NCBI GenBank assembly: GCA_905201895.1
Contig: CAJKPX010000010.1
Span: 1-62,494, forward strand
Reading direction: 5' to 3'
Origin: an uncultured Eubacteriales bacterium
GTDB taxonomy: Bacteria > Bacillota > Clostridia > Oscillospirales > CAG-272
DNA length: 62,494 nucleotides
Shown here: one piece after another, positions 1 to 7,300 of the stretch
Numbering within the stretch: the stretch's first letter is position 1
Layout of the letters: each line of letters begins with the position of its first letter
The notes under the pieces: model-generated
What the model was told of the DNA's origin: nothing
The model's database searches: none
What the model saw: only the letters and a program-made list of their open reading frames with translations
Position numbers and translations under genes: made by a program

Positions 1-20
1 CCCGCGCTACTTGCGCGGGA
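1..20 (-). terminator. Probable rubrerythrin terminator, cut by the window edge
   Basis: A 7-bp GC-only stem (CCCGCGC / GCGCGGG) with a 5-nt loop lies 10 nt past the rubrerythrin stop codon. The U-run expected after it on the minus strand would fall outside the window, so termination is inferred from position and stem strength. Confidence 0.6.
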
Positions 21-30
21 GGCTTGCTTT

Positions 31-594
31 TTAGTTCTTCTTGACCGTGAAATAGCCCTGCGGATGTGAGCAGGTGGGACAAACCTTGGGCGGTTCCTTC
101 CCTTCCACAACGTAACCGCAGTTGAGACAGATCCACTTGGTGCTTGGAGAGTCCGACGTGAACATCTCCCCGTTTTTCACCTTTTGCAGGGCGGCGCGGT
201 AGTTCTCCTCATGCTGCTTTTCAATACTTGCCACGCGTGCAAAAAGGTCGGCGATCACGTCAAAGCCCTCCCTGCGTGCCGTTTGCTCAAATTCGGCATA
301 CATCGTTGACCATTCAAAATTCTCCCCCGATGCTGCAGCGTCAAGGTTGCGCTCGGTGCCCGACCATCCGCCCAGATAGCGGAACCAAATTTCGGCATGC
401 TCCATTTCGTTATCTGCCGTATCACGGAAGATCTGCGAAACGGCAACGTAGCCATCCTCCTTCGCCTTCTTTTCAAACCACTTGTAGCGCAGATATGCCT
501 GCGATTCTCCGCTGAGTGCGGTGTGAAGATTGCGTTCGGTTTCACTTCCAACGATTTTTTCGGCAAAAACGCCGCCTTTTGTGTAGGTTGCCAT
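31..594 (-). CDS. rbr: Rubrerythrin (non-haem di-iron peroxidase)
   Basis: Cytoplasmic peroxide-reducing protein of anaerobes. The 187-residue protein has the two-domain layout of the family. An N-terminal four-helix ferritin-like domain carries the di-iron ligands (E30, E63 and H66 in the first half, E125 and H128 in the second). A C-terminal rubredoxin domain has C156xxC159 and C172xxC175. I chose the ATG at 594 because GGAGGGG lies just upstream; the reading frame extends 17 codons further without a better site. That ribosome binding site sits in the 3' arm of a perfect hairpin (602-621). The GNAT gene lies 95 nt upstream on the same strand and may be cotranscribed. The family assignment is firm. 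Confidence 0.95.
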   Translation of the reverse strand: MATYTKGGVFAEKIVGSETERNLHTALSGESQAYLRYKWFEKKAKEDGYVAVSQIFRDTADNEMEHAEIWFRYLGGWSGTERNLDAAASGENFEWSTMYAEFEQTARREGFDVIADLFARVASIEKQHEENYRAALQKVKNGEMFTSDSPSTKWICLNCGYVVEGKEPPKVCPTCSHPQGYFTVKKN

Positions 595-601
595 ATTTTC
601 C

Positions 602-621
602 CCTCCAAACAAATTTGGAGG
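602..621 (-). promoter_or_regulatory. Hairpin occluding the rubrerythrin ribosome binding site
   Basis: CCTCCAAA and TTTGGAGG form a perfect 8-bp stem with a 4-nt loop immediately before the rbr start. In the minus-strand RNA the 3' arm contains the GGAGG Shine-Dalgarno and the 5' arm the anti-SD CCTCC. No U-run follows, so it is not a terminator. Translational control is an inference. Confidence 0.55.
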
Positions 622-689
622 AGATTGAACGGGATCCCCCCTCATCCAATCTCCCCCTCATGAAGGATTGTAACCAAAAACCCAATTTT

Positions 690-1292
690 TTATTCGGTTG
701 TCTGTTTTTTCTCCCTCTGCATCGCCTTCCACTCCGAGGCAAGAATGGAGCAAATACCCACGTTGACGTACGTCCCCTTGATCAGCATGCCCTCGCGCAT
801 AACGCCCTCAAAGGTCATTCCAACCTTTTCCATCACACGGCGCGAGCGCTCGTTTCCCTCGATATATTTTGCCTCCACGCGGTGGAGCTTCAAATCATGA
901 AACGCATAATGCAGAACCCGTGTGAGCGCCTCTGTTGCGATTCCCTTTCCCCAATATTCGGGGTTGAGTACATAGCCAACCTCGGCACTGTCGGCGGCAC
1001 AGTTGAAGGCGGTAAATCCGCAGGTGCCAACCATCTTGCAATCGGGCTCGTAAACCACCGCCCAATCGTAGAACATCCCCGCGGCATAGCGGTTGCCAAG
1101 ATATTGCAGATATTCGCGCGTGTAGTGACGGTCGGGGTGAGGATACCACGTCAGATACCTGGTGACGTCGGGACGGCTGGCGTATTCATACATGTCCTCG
1201 GTGTCTGCCACCATCATTTTTCGCAGAGTCAGGCGCGGCGTGGTCAGCTCGGGCAGATGAGAAAATATACGGTATATTTTTTCCTTCTTCAT
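690..1292 (-). CDS. GNAT-family N-acetyltransferase (RimJ/RimL type)
   Basis: A 200-residue acetyl-CoA-dependent acetyltransferase. It shows the RimJ/RimL-type layout: an N-terminal 'TPRLTLRKM' strand, a central 'EVGYVLNPEYWGKGIATEA' block (the acetyl-CoA pyrophosphate loop, around residues 104-122), and the late 'RVEAKYIEGNERSRRVMEKVG' helix region typical of the family. The acceptor (a ribosomal protein N-terminus or a small amine) cannot be told. The ATG at 1292 has AAGGAAT upstream, and a TTGCTT-17-TATAAT promoter lies 33 nt before it. It precedes rbr on the same strand. Confidence 0.85.
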   Translation of the reverse strand: MKKEKIYRIFSHLPELTTPRLTLRKMMVADTEDMYEYASRPDVTRYLTWYPHPDRHYTREYLQYLGNRYAAGMFYDWAVVYEPDCKMVGTCGFTAFNCAADSAEVGYVLNPEYWGKGIATEALTRVLHYAFHDLKLHRVEAKYIEGNERSRRVMEKVGMTFEGVMREGMLIKGTYVNVGICSILASEWKAMQREKKQTTE

Positions 1293-1324
1293 CCTGTAAA
1301 ATTCCTTTTTCGGTTCTCATGTAT

Positions 1325-1353
1325 ATTATAATGAATCAAAGCAAAAAAAGCAA
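1325..1353 (-). promoter_or_regulatory. Promoter of the GNAT (and perhaps rbr) transcript
   Basis: Reading the minus strand, TTGCTT (1348-1353) and TATAAT (1325-1330) are separated by exactly 17 bp, upstream of the acetyltransferase start. Confidence 0.6.
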
Positions 1354-1416
1354 CACTTTTTGAAAAAAAACGAAAAGTATTTTCAGTTCCTCCTTTTCTT
1401 TTTCTGAAAAACATGT

Positions 1417-1422
1417 TATAAT
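1417..1422 (+). promoter_or_regulatory. -10 element for the racemase/murE operon
   Basis: TATAAT lies 58 nt before the GTG start at 1480. At 17-bp spacing the -35 position reads TTTTCT, a weak match, so only the -10 is well supported. Confidence 0.45.
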
Positions 1423-1479
1423 ATTAGCAGAACACAATGAGCGCGCTTTTCTGACGCTCAACGAAAGGAGGGAGAACAC

Positions 1480-1899
1480 GTGGATTTTATCATGCAGGAT
1501 ATTCTGTCCGGGGAGCTGATCCCCGTTTTGCTCGGATTTTCCACCGAGGCGCATGAAACGGCACATCGCATGTACCGTCGCTACGGCGTTCTCTCGCACG
1601 TTTTTTGTCCGCGCGTTTCGCTTCCGATGCGATTGAGTCTTTGCATGAAATTTCACACCATCCGACAAACCGCAAACGAGCAGCTAATGCTCCGCGCCCT
1701 GATCGACTTTGCCGAGCAGTTGGGTAATGCCGACGTGATCCTCTATCTGATTCCCTGCACCGAGAGCTATGCCAATTTCGTTTGGCAAAACAGAGAGCTT
1801 TTGGAGCGGCGCTTTGTGATCGCAGACAAGCCCGAGATGATGCGTGTTTGGTTTGGCGAGGAGAATGAGACGCCCCACGGAAAGGAGAAAAAGCAATGA
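1480..1899 (+). CDS. Hypothetical protein, first gene of the racemase/ligase operon
   Basis: A 139-residue protein I do not recognise. It starts at GTG 1480 behind a strong AAAGGAGGGAG. No signal peptide or clear membrane segment is visible. Several Cys and Met residues occur in the first half, including 'FCPRVSLP' and 'LCMKFHTIR', and the middle reads like an alpha/beta fold ('ADVILYLIPCTESYANFV'). Its stop overlaps the racemase start (ATGA), so the two are probably translationally coupled and functionally linked to D-amino acid or peptidoglycan precursor chemistry. That role is an inference from neighbours only. Confidence 0.7.
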   Translation: MDFIMQDILSGELIPVLLGFSTEAHETAHRMYRRYGVLSHVFCPRVSLPMRLSLCMKFHTIRQTANEQLMLRALIDFAEQLGNADVILYLIPCTESYANFVWQNRELLERRFVIADKPEMMRVWFGEENETPHGKEKKQ

Positions 1900-2642
1900 A
1901 CACCTCAAAGCCGTTGCTCGGCGTGCTCGGCGGACTCGGTCCGATGTCCACCTTTTATTTCTGCGAGCTTTTGACCGCTCACACAAGCGCCACCTGCGAC
2001 GCCGACCATATAGATATGCTGATCAGCAGCCGCGCCTCCACGCCAGACCGCACGGCATTTATCCTCGGCACAAGTACAGACGATCCCCTCCCTGTGATGA
2101 AGCGCGAGGCGGAGCGTCTGACCGGAGCGGGGGCTGAACTCCTGGTAATCCCCTGCAACACGGCGCATTATTTTTATGACGGGCTGCGTGCGAGCTGCAG
2201 CGTGCCCGTTCTCAACATCATTGAGGAAACCGTTTTGCATCTCCATCGCAACGGCGTGCAGCGCTTTGGTCTGCTTGCCACCGAGGGCACGCGTGCATCG
2301 GGTGCCTATCGACGCTTCAGCGATCCGCTCGGCATGACCTGCGTGGAGCCGACAGCGGAGGAGCAGGCACAGATCATGCAAATTATTTACGGTTGCATCA
2401 AGCAAAACCGCCCAATAGATTGGAACGCCTTTTTCTCCGTGACCGACGCCATGCGTGTGCGCGGATGTGAGCGGCTGGTGCTCGGATGCACCGAGCTCTC
2501 ACTACTCAAGCGCGCCGGACTTGACGAGGGTGTGTTCGTGGACTCGCTTGAGGTGCTCGCATATCGCACGATCCTTGCCTGCAAAAAAATCCCGATAGGC
2601 TTCCCAACCGATTTTTCGGCGGATAAGGAGAGTGCAACATGA
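1896..2642 (+). CDS. Aspartate/glutamate racemase family protein
   Basis: PLP-independent, two-cysteine amino-acid racemase, 248 residues. The N-terminus has the glycine-rich 'GVLGGLGPMST' typical of aspartate racemases. The two catalytic cysteines are C87 in 'PCNTAH' and C198 in 'GCTELS'. It resembles aspartate racemase more than MurI glutamate racemase, but substrate cannot be read from sequence. Both ends overlap neighbours by ATGA, joining a small unknown protein upstream and a MurE-type ligase downstream. This suggests supply of a D-amino acid for a wall precursor. Confidence 0.88.
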   Translation: MNTSKPLLGVLGGLGPMSTFYFCELLTAHTSATCDADHIDMLISSRASTPDRTAFILGTSTDDPLPVMKREAERLTGAGAELLVIPCNTAHYFYDGLRASCSVPVLNIIEETVLHLHRNGVQRFGLLATEGTRASGAYRRFSDPLGMTCVEPTAEEQAQIMQIIYGCIKQNRPIDWNAFFSVTDAMRVRGCERLVLGCTELSLLKRAGLDEGVFVDSLEVLAYRTILACKKIPIGFPTDFSADKESAT

Positions 2643-4111
2643 GACTGCACACACTGCTTTCGGGGATCGTTGAAGCAAGCGCTGTTCCTGAACAAGAGAT
2701 TCGTGCGATCTCCGAGAACTCCAAAAAAACCGATCCGCATACGCTTTTCGTTTGCATCAAGGGTGCAAACGCCGACGGTCATCGCTACGCCGCCTCTGCC
2801 TATGCCAACGGCTGCCGTTCATTTCTGGCACAGGATCGTCTCAATCTCCCCGACGATGCATTCGTGGCTTACGCGACCGATACCCGACGTGCGCTTGCAT
2901 TGCTTGCCGCCCGTCTCTTTGGTTATCCCGCCCGTACCATGCACGTCATCGGGATCACGGGAACAAAGGGCAAGACCACAACGGCACAAATGCTTCGGCA
3001 TGTGCTCGAACAATGCAAAATCCCCTGCGGCTATATCGGCACAAACGGGATTTTCTATGCGGGGCGCCGAATTCCTACGAAAAATACCACGCCTGATGCT
3101 CTCACACTTCAGCAAACACTCGCCGATATGCAGCAGTCGGGTGTATGCACGGTTGTGATGGAGGTCTCCTCGCAGGCGCTGATGCAAAGTCGCGTGGACG
3201 GAATTGACTTTGACACGCTGCTATTCACCAATCTCTCCCCCGACCACATCGGTCAGAACGAGCACCCCGATTTTGCACATTACAAGGCGTGCAAGCAACG
3301 CTTGTTCCGCGAATTTCGGGCAACGAGTGTAGTTTATAATCTTGATGACTCCGCACATGCGGATATGCTTGTCGATTGTAGCGCAACCAAACGCATTTCC
3401 TGCTCGACCAAGCACACGGATGCCAATTTTTGCGCCATTGGATGTGACCTGCTCCGTGAGAGCGCGATGTGGGGCGTCAAAAGCCAACTATATACAAACG
3501 GAGAACGGCACACGTTCAAGCTCCCCTTGATCGGAGATTTCAACCTCTCGAATGCCCTGCTCGCCGTTGCAACCGCCAACCGCGTGTTTGGTATCAGCAT
3601 CAAACGGATATGCGAGGCGCTCGCATCTGTAAACGTCACGGGACGCTCCGAGCTGATTCCCCTGCCCAACGGCTCTTGTGCCGTGATCGACTACGCACAC
3701 AACCGCGCAAGCCTGCAAAGCCTGCTGGTCAGTCTGCGAAAATACGAGCCCACCCGTCTCATCGCGCTATTCGGATCGGTTGGCGGTCGCTCACAGATGC
3801 GCAGGCGTGAGCTGGGAGAGGTCGCCTCGGAGCTTTGCGACCTTTGCATTCTCACCTCCGACAATCCTGCAAATGAGCCACCCCTGCAGATCATCGACGA
3901 GATCGCGGCGGCATTTGACGGGTCTGACACCCCCTACCTCAAAATTGTCGATCGCACGGAGGCGATCCGTGAGGCGGTTGCCATGACGCGAGAAGGTGAT
4001 ATTCTCGTTCTTGCGGGCAAGGGACACGAAACCTATCAGCTCATCGGGGATGAAAAAATCCCATTCTGCGAGCGTGAAATCCTGCTTGACGCGATGCGCG
4101 TCCTGCAATAA
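2639..4111 (+). CDS. murE: MurE-type UDP-MurNAc-tripeptide ligase, Lys-type substrate motif
   Basis: Mur ligase of 490 residues that would add the third amino acid to UDP-MurNAc-L-Ala-D-Glu in the cytoplasm. Visible are the N-terminal UDP-sugar domain, the ATP loop 'GTKGKTTT' (108-115), 'TTPD', 'EVSSQAL' and the C-terminal domain. The substrate-selecting motif is D408-N-P-A411 rather than the DNPR of meso-diaminopimelate enzymes. D(D/N)P(N/A) is associated with L-lysine-adding enzymes. It lies outside any dcw cluster and is coupled to a racemase, so it may be a specialised paralogue rather than the only MurE. A terminator follows. Confidence 0.85.
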   Translation: MRLHTLLSGIVEASAVPEQEIRAISENSKKTDPHTLFVCIKGANADGHRYAASAYANGCRSFLAQDRLNLPDDAFVAYATDTRRALALLAARLFGYPARTMHVIGITGTKGKTTTAQMLRHVLEQCKIPCGYIGTNGIFYAGRRIPTKNTTPDALTLQQTLADMQQSGVCTVVMEVSSQALMQSRVDGIDFDTLLFTNLSPDHIGQNEHPDFAHYKACKQRLFREFRATSVVYNLDDSAHADMLVDCSATKRISCSTKHTDANFCAIGCDLLRESAMWGVKSQLYTNGERHTFKLPLIGDFNLSNALLAVATANRVFGISIKRICEALASVNVTGRSELIPLPNGSCAVIDYAHNRASLQSLLVSLRKYEPTRLIALFGSVGGRSQMRRRELGEVASELCDLCILTSDNPANEPPLQIIDEIAAAFDGSDTPYLKIVDRTEAIREAVAMTREGDILVLAGKGHETYQLIGDEKIPFCEREILLDAMRVLQ

Positions 4112-4120
4112 ATAGAAAAA

Positions 4121-4157
4121 ATGGACGACTTGGTATGGAGTCGTCCATTTTTTTTAC
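4121..4157. terminator. Bidirectional terminator between murE and the flippase
   Basis: ATGGACGACT and AGTCGTCCAT form a 10-bp stem. It is followed by a T-run on the plus strand and preceded by an A-run that serves the minus strand, matching the convergent genes on each side. Confidence 0.85.
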
Positions 4158-5566
4158 TTTTCGGTAGGATCGCGTCGCTTTTGCACCAATGCGCGCAGAG
4201 TGTGTAGCAGCGCGGGTGCGTTGATCGCGGTCACTGCGAGCGTGAGCAGAAGCGAGAGCCAGATCGCGTATGGCAAATCGAGGGTGATCAGCGCCGCCGA
4301 GCCGAGCAAAAGACCTACGTTGAGAATCAAGCGCGGCAGATACAGACGGAAGGAGATCAAGCGCGGTGCGTCGATCAGGCGGGCGATCAGCACCAAACCG
4401 TATGCCGCCATCGTTGCGATTGCCGCTCCGAGTGCACCGAAGCGCGGAATGAGCAGAAGGTTGAGCAGGACGTTTGCCACCGTACCGATCAGCGCAGTCA
4501 GGAAGGAATGCATGCTCTTTTTGCGCACCATGTAGACGCTTGCTAAAAACGCCACCACAGCCTCAAGTGCCGCCGCACAAAGCAACGTGGGCATAAACTC
4601 ACGAGCGCCGTGGAAGGAGACGTTGAGAAGCAGACGGGTCAAGAGCGGTGAGAGCAGCACAAGCCCTGCCGAGCCGATAAAAACTAGCGAGAGAAAGCCG
4701 CGAAAGACCTGCGAATAAAAGTTTGAGCAGGATTTCTCGTCCGAGGACTCTGCAACCGCCGAGAATTGCCATGCCTGCAGGAAAATTCCCGATACAAGAT
4801 TGACGATCGTTGGAATTTTATATGCCGCCGAGTAAACGCCGTTGACTGCCGAGCCGCAAAAATAGGTGACCATATAACGGTCGGAAAGATCGGTGATCAG
4901 CCAGCAAACGGTTGTGGGAATGAGCGGCAGACTGAAGCGAAGCAGCTCTCCCATGAGGGTGCGGTCGATTGCACGGATGCGGAACACACGCCAGAGCTTC
5001 ACCGCAAAAACGAGATAAACAGTTGTGATCAGATTACCAACCACAACCGAGAGCACGTAACCCGTTACACCCATATTCCAGACCGCAAGAAAGAGCAGGT
5101 TGCATCCAATGGTCAGGAGCGTGTTGAGAATTCCCTGCACCGCGAACAAGCGTGGCCGGTCGATAGCACGCACGTACTGCGCGCACACGCCCTGCACGTT
5201 GGCAAAAAAGACGTACGCCACAAGCAGCCATGTGTATCCGCTGAAATAGTCAATCAGACCGAGTAGCGGTGAGAGCAGGCAAAATCCCCCGAGCCCCATT
5301 GCCAAGAGCGCCATGCTTGTTGAAAAAACTGCTCTTTGATCGGCGCGACGCTCAGCGGCAAAGCGAAAAATCCCGTTCGTGATTCCAACGCAGGCAAGCG
5401 GAATGAGCAGATTTGCCGTGCTGGTGATGAGCTCCGCGGTGCTGTATTGCGAAGTAGAGAGCCACGCCGTGTAAAACGGCATGAGCAGAAAAACAAGCAG
5501 CTTGGAGCCAAAGGTCCCGAGCCCCAGGATCACGGTATCGGAAAGAAGCTTTTTGTATCGGTTCAT
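4154..5566 (-). CDS. Polysaccharide/lipid flippase, Wzx/MATE-like
   Basis: Integral membrane protein of 470 residues with about 12-14 hydrophobic segments over its whole length and a short basic tail. The opening 'ILGLGTFGSKLLVFLLMPFYTAWLS' and the central 'RFSLPLIPTTVCWLITDLSDRYMV' are typical of the polysaccharide biosynthesis (Wzx/RfbX) branch of the MVF superfamily. These proteins flip undecaprenyl-linked oligosaccharides. It is the last gene of the uvrC-rsmD-coaD-DUF308 chain, with an ATGA overlap at its start. An O-antigen-ligase-like gene at 10.8 kb could act on the same polymer. Confidence 0.85.
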   Translation of the reverse strand: MNRYKKLLSDTVILGLGTFGSKLLVFLLMPFYTAWLSTSQYSTAELITSTANLLIPLACVGITNGIFRFAAERRADQRAVFSTSMALLAMGLGGFCLLSPLLGLIDYFSGYTWLLVAYVFFANVQGVCAQYVRAIDRPRLFAVQGILNTLLTIGCNLLFLAVWNMGVTGYVLSVVVGNLITTVYLVFAVKLWRVFRIRAIDRTLMGELLRFSLPLIPTTVCWLITDLSDRYMVTYFCGSAVNGVYSAAYKIPTIVNLVSGIFLQAWQFSAVAESSDEKSCSNFYSQVFRGFLSLVFIGSAGLVLLSPLLTRLLLNVSFHGAREFMPTLLCAAALEAVVAFLASVYMVRKKSMHSFLTALIGTVANVLLNLLLIPRFGALGAAIATMAAYGLVLIARLIDAPRLISFRLYLPRLILNVGLLLGSAALITLDLPYAIWLSLLLTLAVTAINAPALLHTLRALVQKRRDPTEK

Positions 5567-6210
5567 GTTTCCTCGTTGTATTTCGTTGCCGTATCGGGCG
5601 TACCGTCGCCGTCGGTATCATGGTAAACCGTGTCGATCTTACCGTCACCCGTGGTATCAACGAAAATGCGGTTGCCCGTTACGTTTTTGTTTTGGTTGTT
5701 TTTTTTGAGCTGCGAAACCAGAAGGATTACAACGTAGACTGCAGTCAGACCGACCACGATCCAGCCTGCCACGTCAAACATCACGTCCATCACCTTAGCA
5801 GGACCGATCAGCAGGAGTACCAAACCAATGATCAGCTTAGGCAATTCGGTTTTGAGGCGCCCCACCTTCTCCTCCGAGAGCAGGATCTCCACGATTGGGA
5901 AGATCACCATATAAGCACCGAGGAAGACCATGAGTAGCTCGGAATGCCAGAAGATCATGAGAAAGCCCGTGACGATCGAAACGAGCGAGAGGAGCATGGT
6001 GACAAGTCCCGCCTTGGTCTGAATCGAAACAAGACCTGCAACAAAGCCCGGAATATTATAAACAACAGTGAGAATGCCCATCACGATAAAGATCGCCTTG
6101 AGGAGAAAATCGGTGGGGATCAGGATCAGAAGCATGCCGGTGAGCAGACCAAGGCAGGCAAAGATCAGGATGGAAGCAAGTGTAGTTTGCTTGGAATTCG
6201 GAAGTTTCAT
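5563..6210 (-). CDS. DUF308/HdeD-like membrane protein with a Ca-binding-like tail
   Basis: A 215-residue protein. Residues 10-168 form about six membrane segments, in the pattern of DUF308 (HdeD-like) proteins. The C-terminal 35 residues are hydrophilic and contain two DxxGDGxxD-type loops, 'DTTGDGKID' (185-193) and 'DTDGDGTPD' (198-206). These resemble the calcium loops of dockerin, EF-hand or thrombospondin type-3 repeats. The ATG at 6210 follows AAAGGAG. The start overlaps coaD's stop and the stop overlaps the flippase start. Function unknown; calcium binding is inferred from the loops only. Confidence 0.75.
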   Translation of the reverse strand: MKLPNSKQTTLASILIFACLGLLTGMLLILIPTDFLLKAIFIVMGILTVVYNIPGFVAGLVSIQTKAGLVTMLLSLVSIVTGFLMIFWHSELLMVFLGAYMVIFPIVEILLSEEKVGRLKTELPKLIIGLVLLLIGPAKVMDVMFDVAGWIVVGLTAVYVVILLVSQLKKNNQNKNVTGNRIFVDTTGDGKIDTVYHDTDGDGTPDTATKYNEET

Positions 6211-6701
6211 GTGTTGGGGTCTCCTTTTTTCAGAAAATTCAAGATCATCGGCATGGCACGGGGATGCACCCATCTCTCGGGAACCTCTCCGCGAGCGAGT
6301 TTTTCGCGCACGGCGGTGGAGGAAAGGTCGGCAAATTCTCCACCCGATTGGATCAGCTCGGTGTGAAAGCGCGGATTATGCGCGCGGTTCCATTCCGCCA
6401 TGCGAGTTTCATAAGCATAGTCGGTCTCATTTCGCCAGCCCTTGCAGACCGCATCGGCACCGACGCGATCGTAAAGATCAATCAAAAGCCCACTATCCGA
6501 AACAACGCGGACCTGTGGAAGATCGGATACGCTCAATCTTGCGATTTCGAGTCGCGTATCCATATCGAACAAATACTGCTTATCGGGGTTGATCATCACG
6601 GCAACCACAATCTCGTCGTAGCGCTCTGCTGCTGCGCGGATCAGATCAATATGCCCCATCGTGAGCGGATCAAAGCTCCCCGGAACGATTGCAAGACTCA
6701 T
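6207..6701 (-). CDS. coaD: Phosphopantetheine adenylyltransferase
   Basis: Fourth step of coenzyme A synthesis: ATP + 4'-phosphopantetheine gives dephospho-CoA. The 164 residues match the usual CoaD length. The nucleotidyltransferase signature 'PGSFDPLTMGH' (7-17, ending in the catalytic-type His17) and a late 'SSTAVREKLARGE' motif are both present. The ATG at 6701 has GAGGGAGG upstream. Its stop and start overlap its neighbours by ATGA, and the rsmD-coaD pairing is common in Bacillota. Confidence 0.95.
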   Translation of the reverse strand: MSLAIVPGSFDPLTMGHIDLIRAAAERYDEIVVAVMINPDKQYLFDMDTRLEIARLSVSDLPQVRVVSDSGLLIDLYDRVGADAVCKGWRNETDYAYETRMAEWNRAHNPRFHTELIQSGGEFADLSSTAVREKLARGEVPERWVHPRAMPMILNFLKKGDPNT

Positions 6702-7300
6702 CTCGGCTCGCCTCCCTCGGTCAGCGTCGCGTCTCCGTTCTTTGCGCGGTAATGCAGAACCGTGACGTGTGCCACGCCGTATTTCGCCTGTCGCACGATC
6801 TCGTAACAGGACGGCAATGCCCCGTCGGTCGTGCTGACGGGCTCCCCTGCCTCGCAAACCACGATGGCGCCGTCATGTAGCAGTTCAAAGCGGTCGAGCG
6901 TTTGCAGAACGTCGGAAAGAACGCCTGCAGCGTAGGGCGGATCGAGAAAAACAAGATCAAAGCGTCGACGTCGACGAAGCGTGCGGAGCAGGCTTGCATA
7001 GTCGGAGCAAAAGACATCGCACAGCGGTGCAAGCCGCGTTTTGAGGGCGTTTGCTCGGATCACGTCTGCCGCCTCGCGCGAGCGATCGCAAAGAACTGCG
7101 TGTGCTGCCCCTCGGCTGATCGCCTCGAGCCCCATCTGTCCCGAGCCCGCAAAAAGATCGAGCACCTCTCTGCCCGACAGCTCAAATTGCAGAGCCGAGA
7201 AGATCGCCTCCTTGGTGCGCTCTGCGGTTGGACGCGTGGTCTCCCCCCTTGGCGCAGCAAGTCGAACACCTCTTGCCTTGCCTGTGATAATTCGCATCAT
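6698..7300 (-). CDS. rsmD: 16S rRNA (guanine966-N2)-methyltransferase
   Basis: SAM-dependent methyltransferase of 200 residues acting on 16S rRNA. It has the SAM-binding loop 'LDLFAGSGQMGLEA' (47-60) and the N2-guanine catalytic tetrapeptide DPPY (120-123), plus the early 'ITGKARGVRL' typical of RsmD. The first ATG (7298-7300) overlaps the uvrC stop; a second ATG follows at once. It is cotranscribed with coaD downstream. Confidence 0.93.
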   Translation of the reverse strand: MMRIITGKARGVRLAAPRGETTRPTAERTKEAIFSALQFELSGREVLDLFAGSGQMGLEAISRGAAHAVLCDRSREAADVIRANALKTRLAPLCDVFCSDYASLLRTLRRRRRFDLVFLDPPYAAGVLSDVLQTLDRFELLHDGAIVVCEAGEPVSTTDGALPSCYEIVRQAKYGVAHVTVLHYRAKNGDATLTEGGEPR

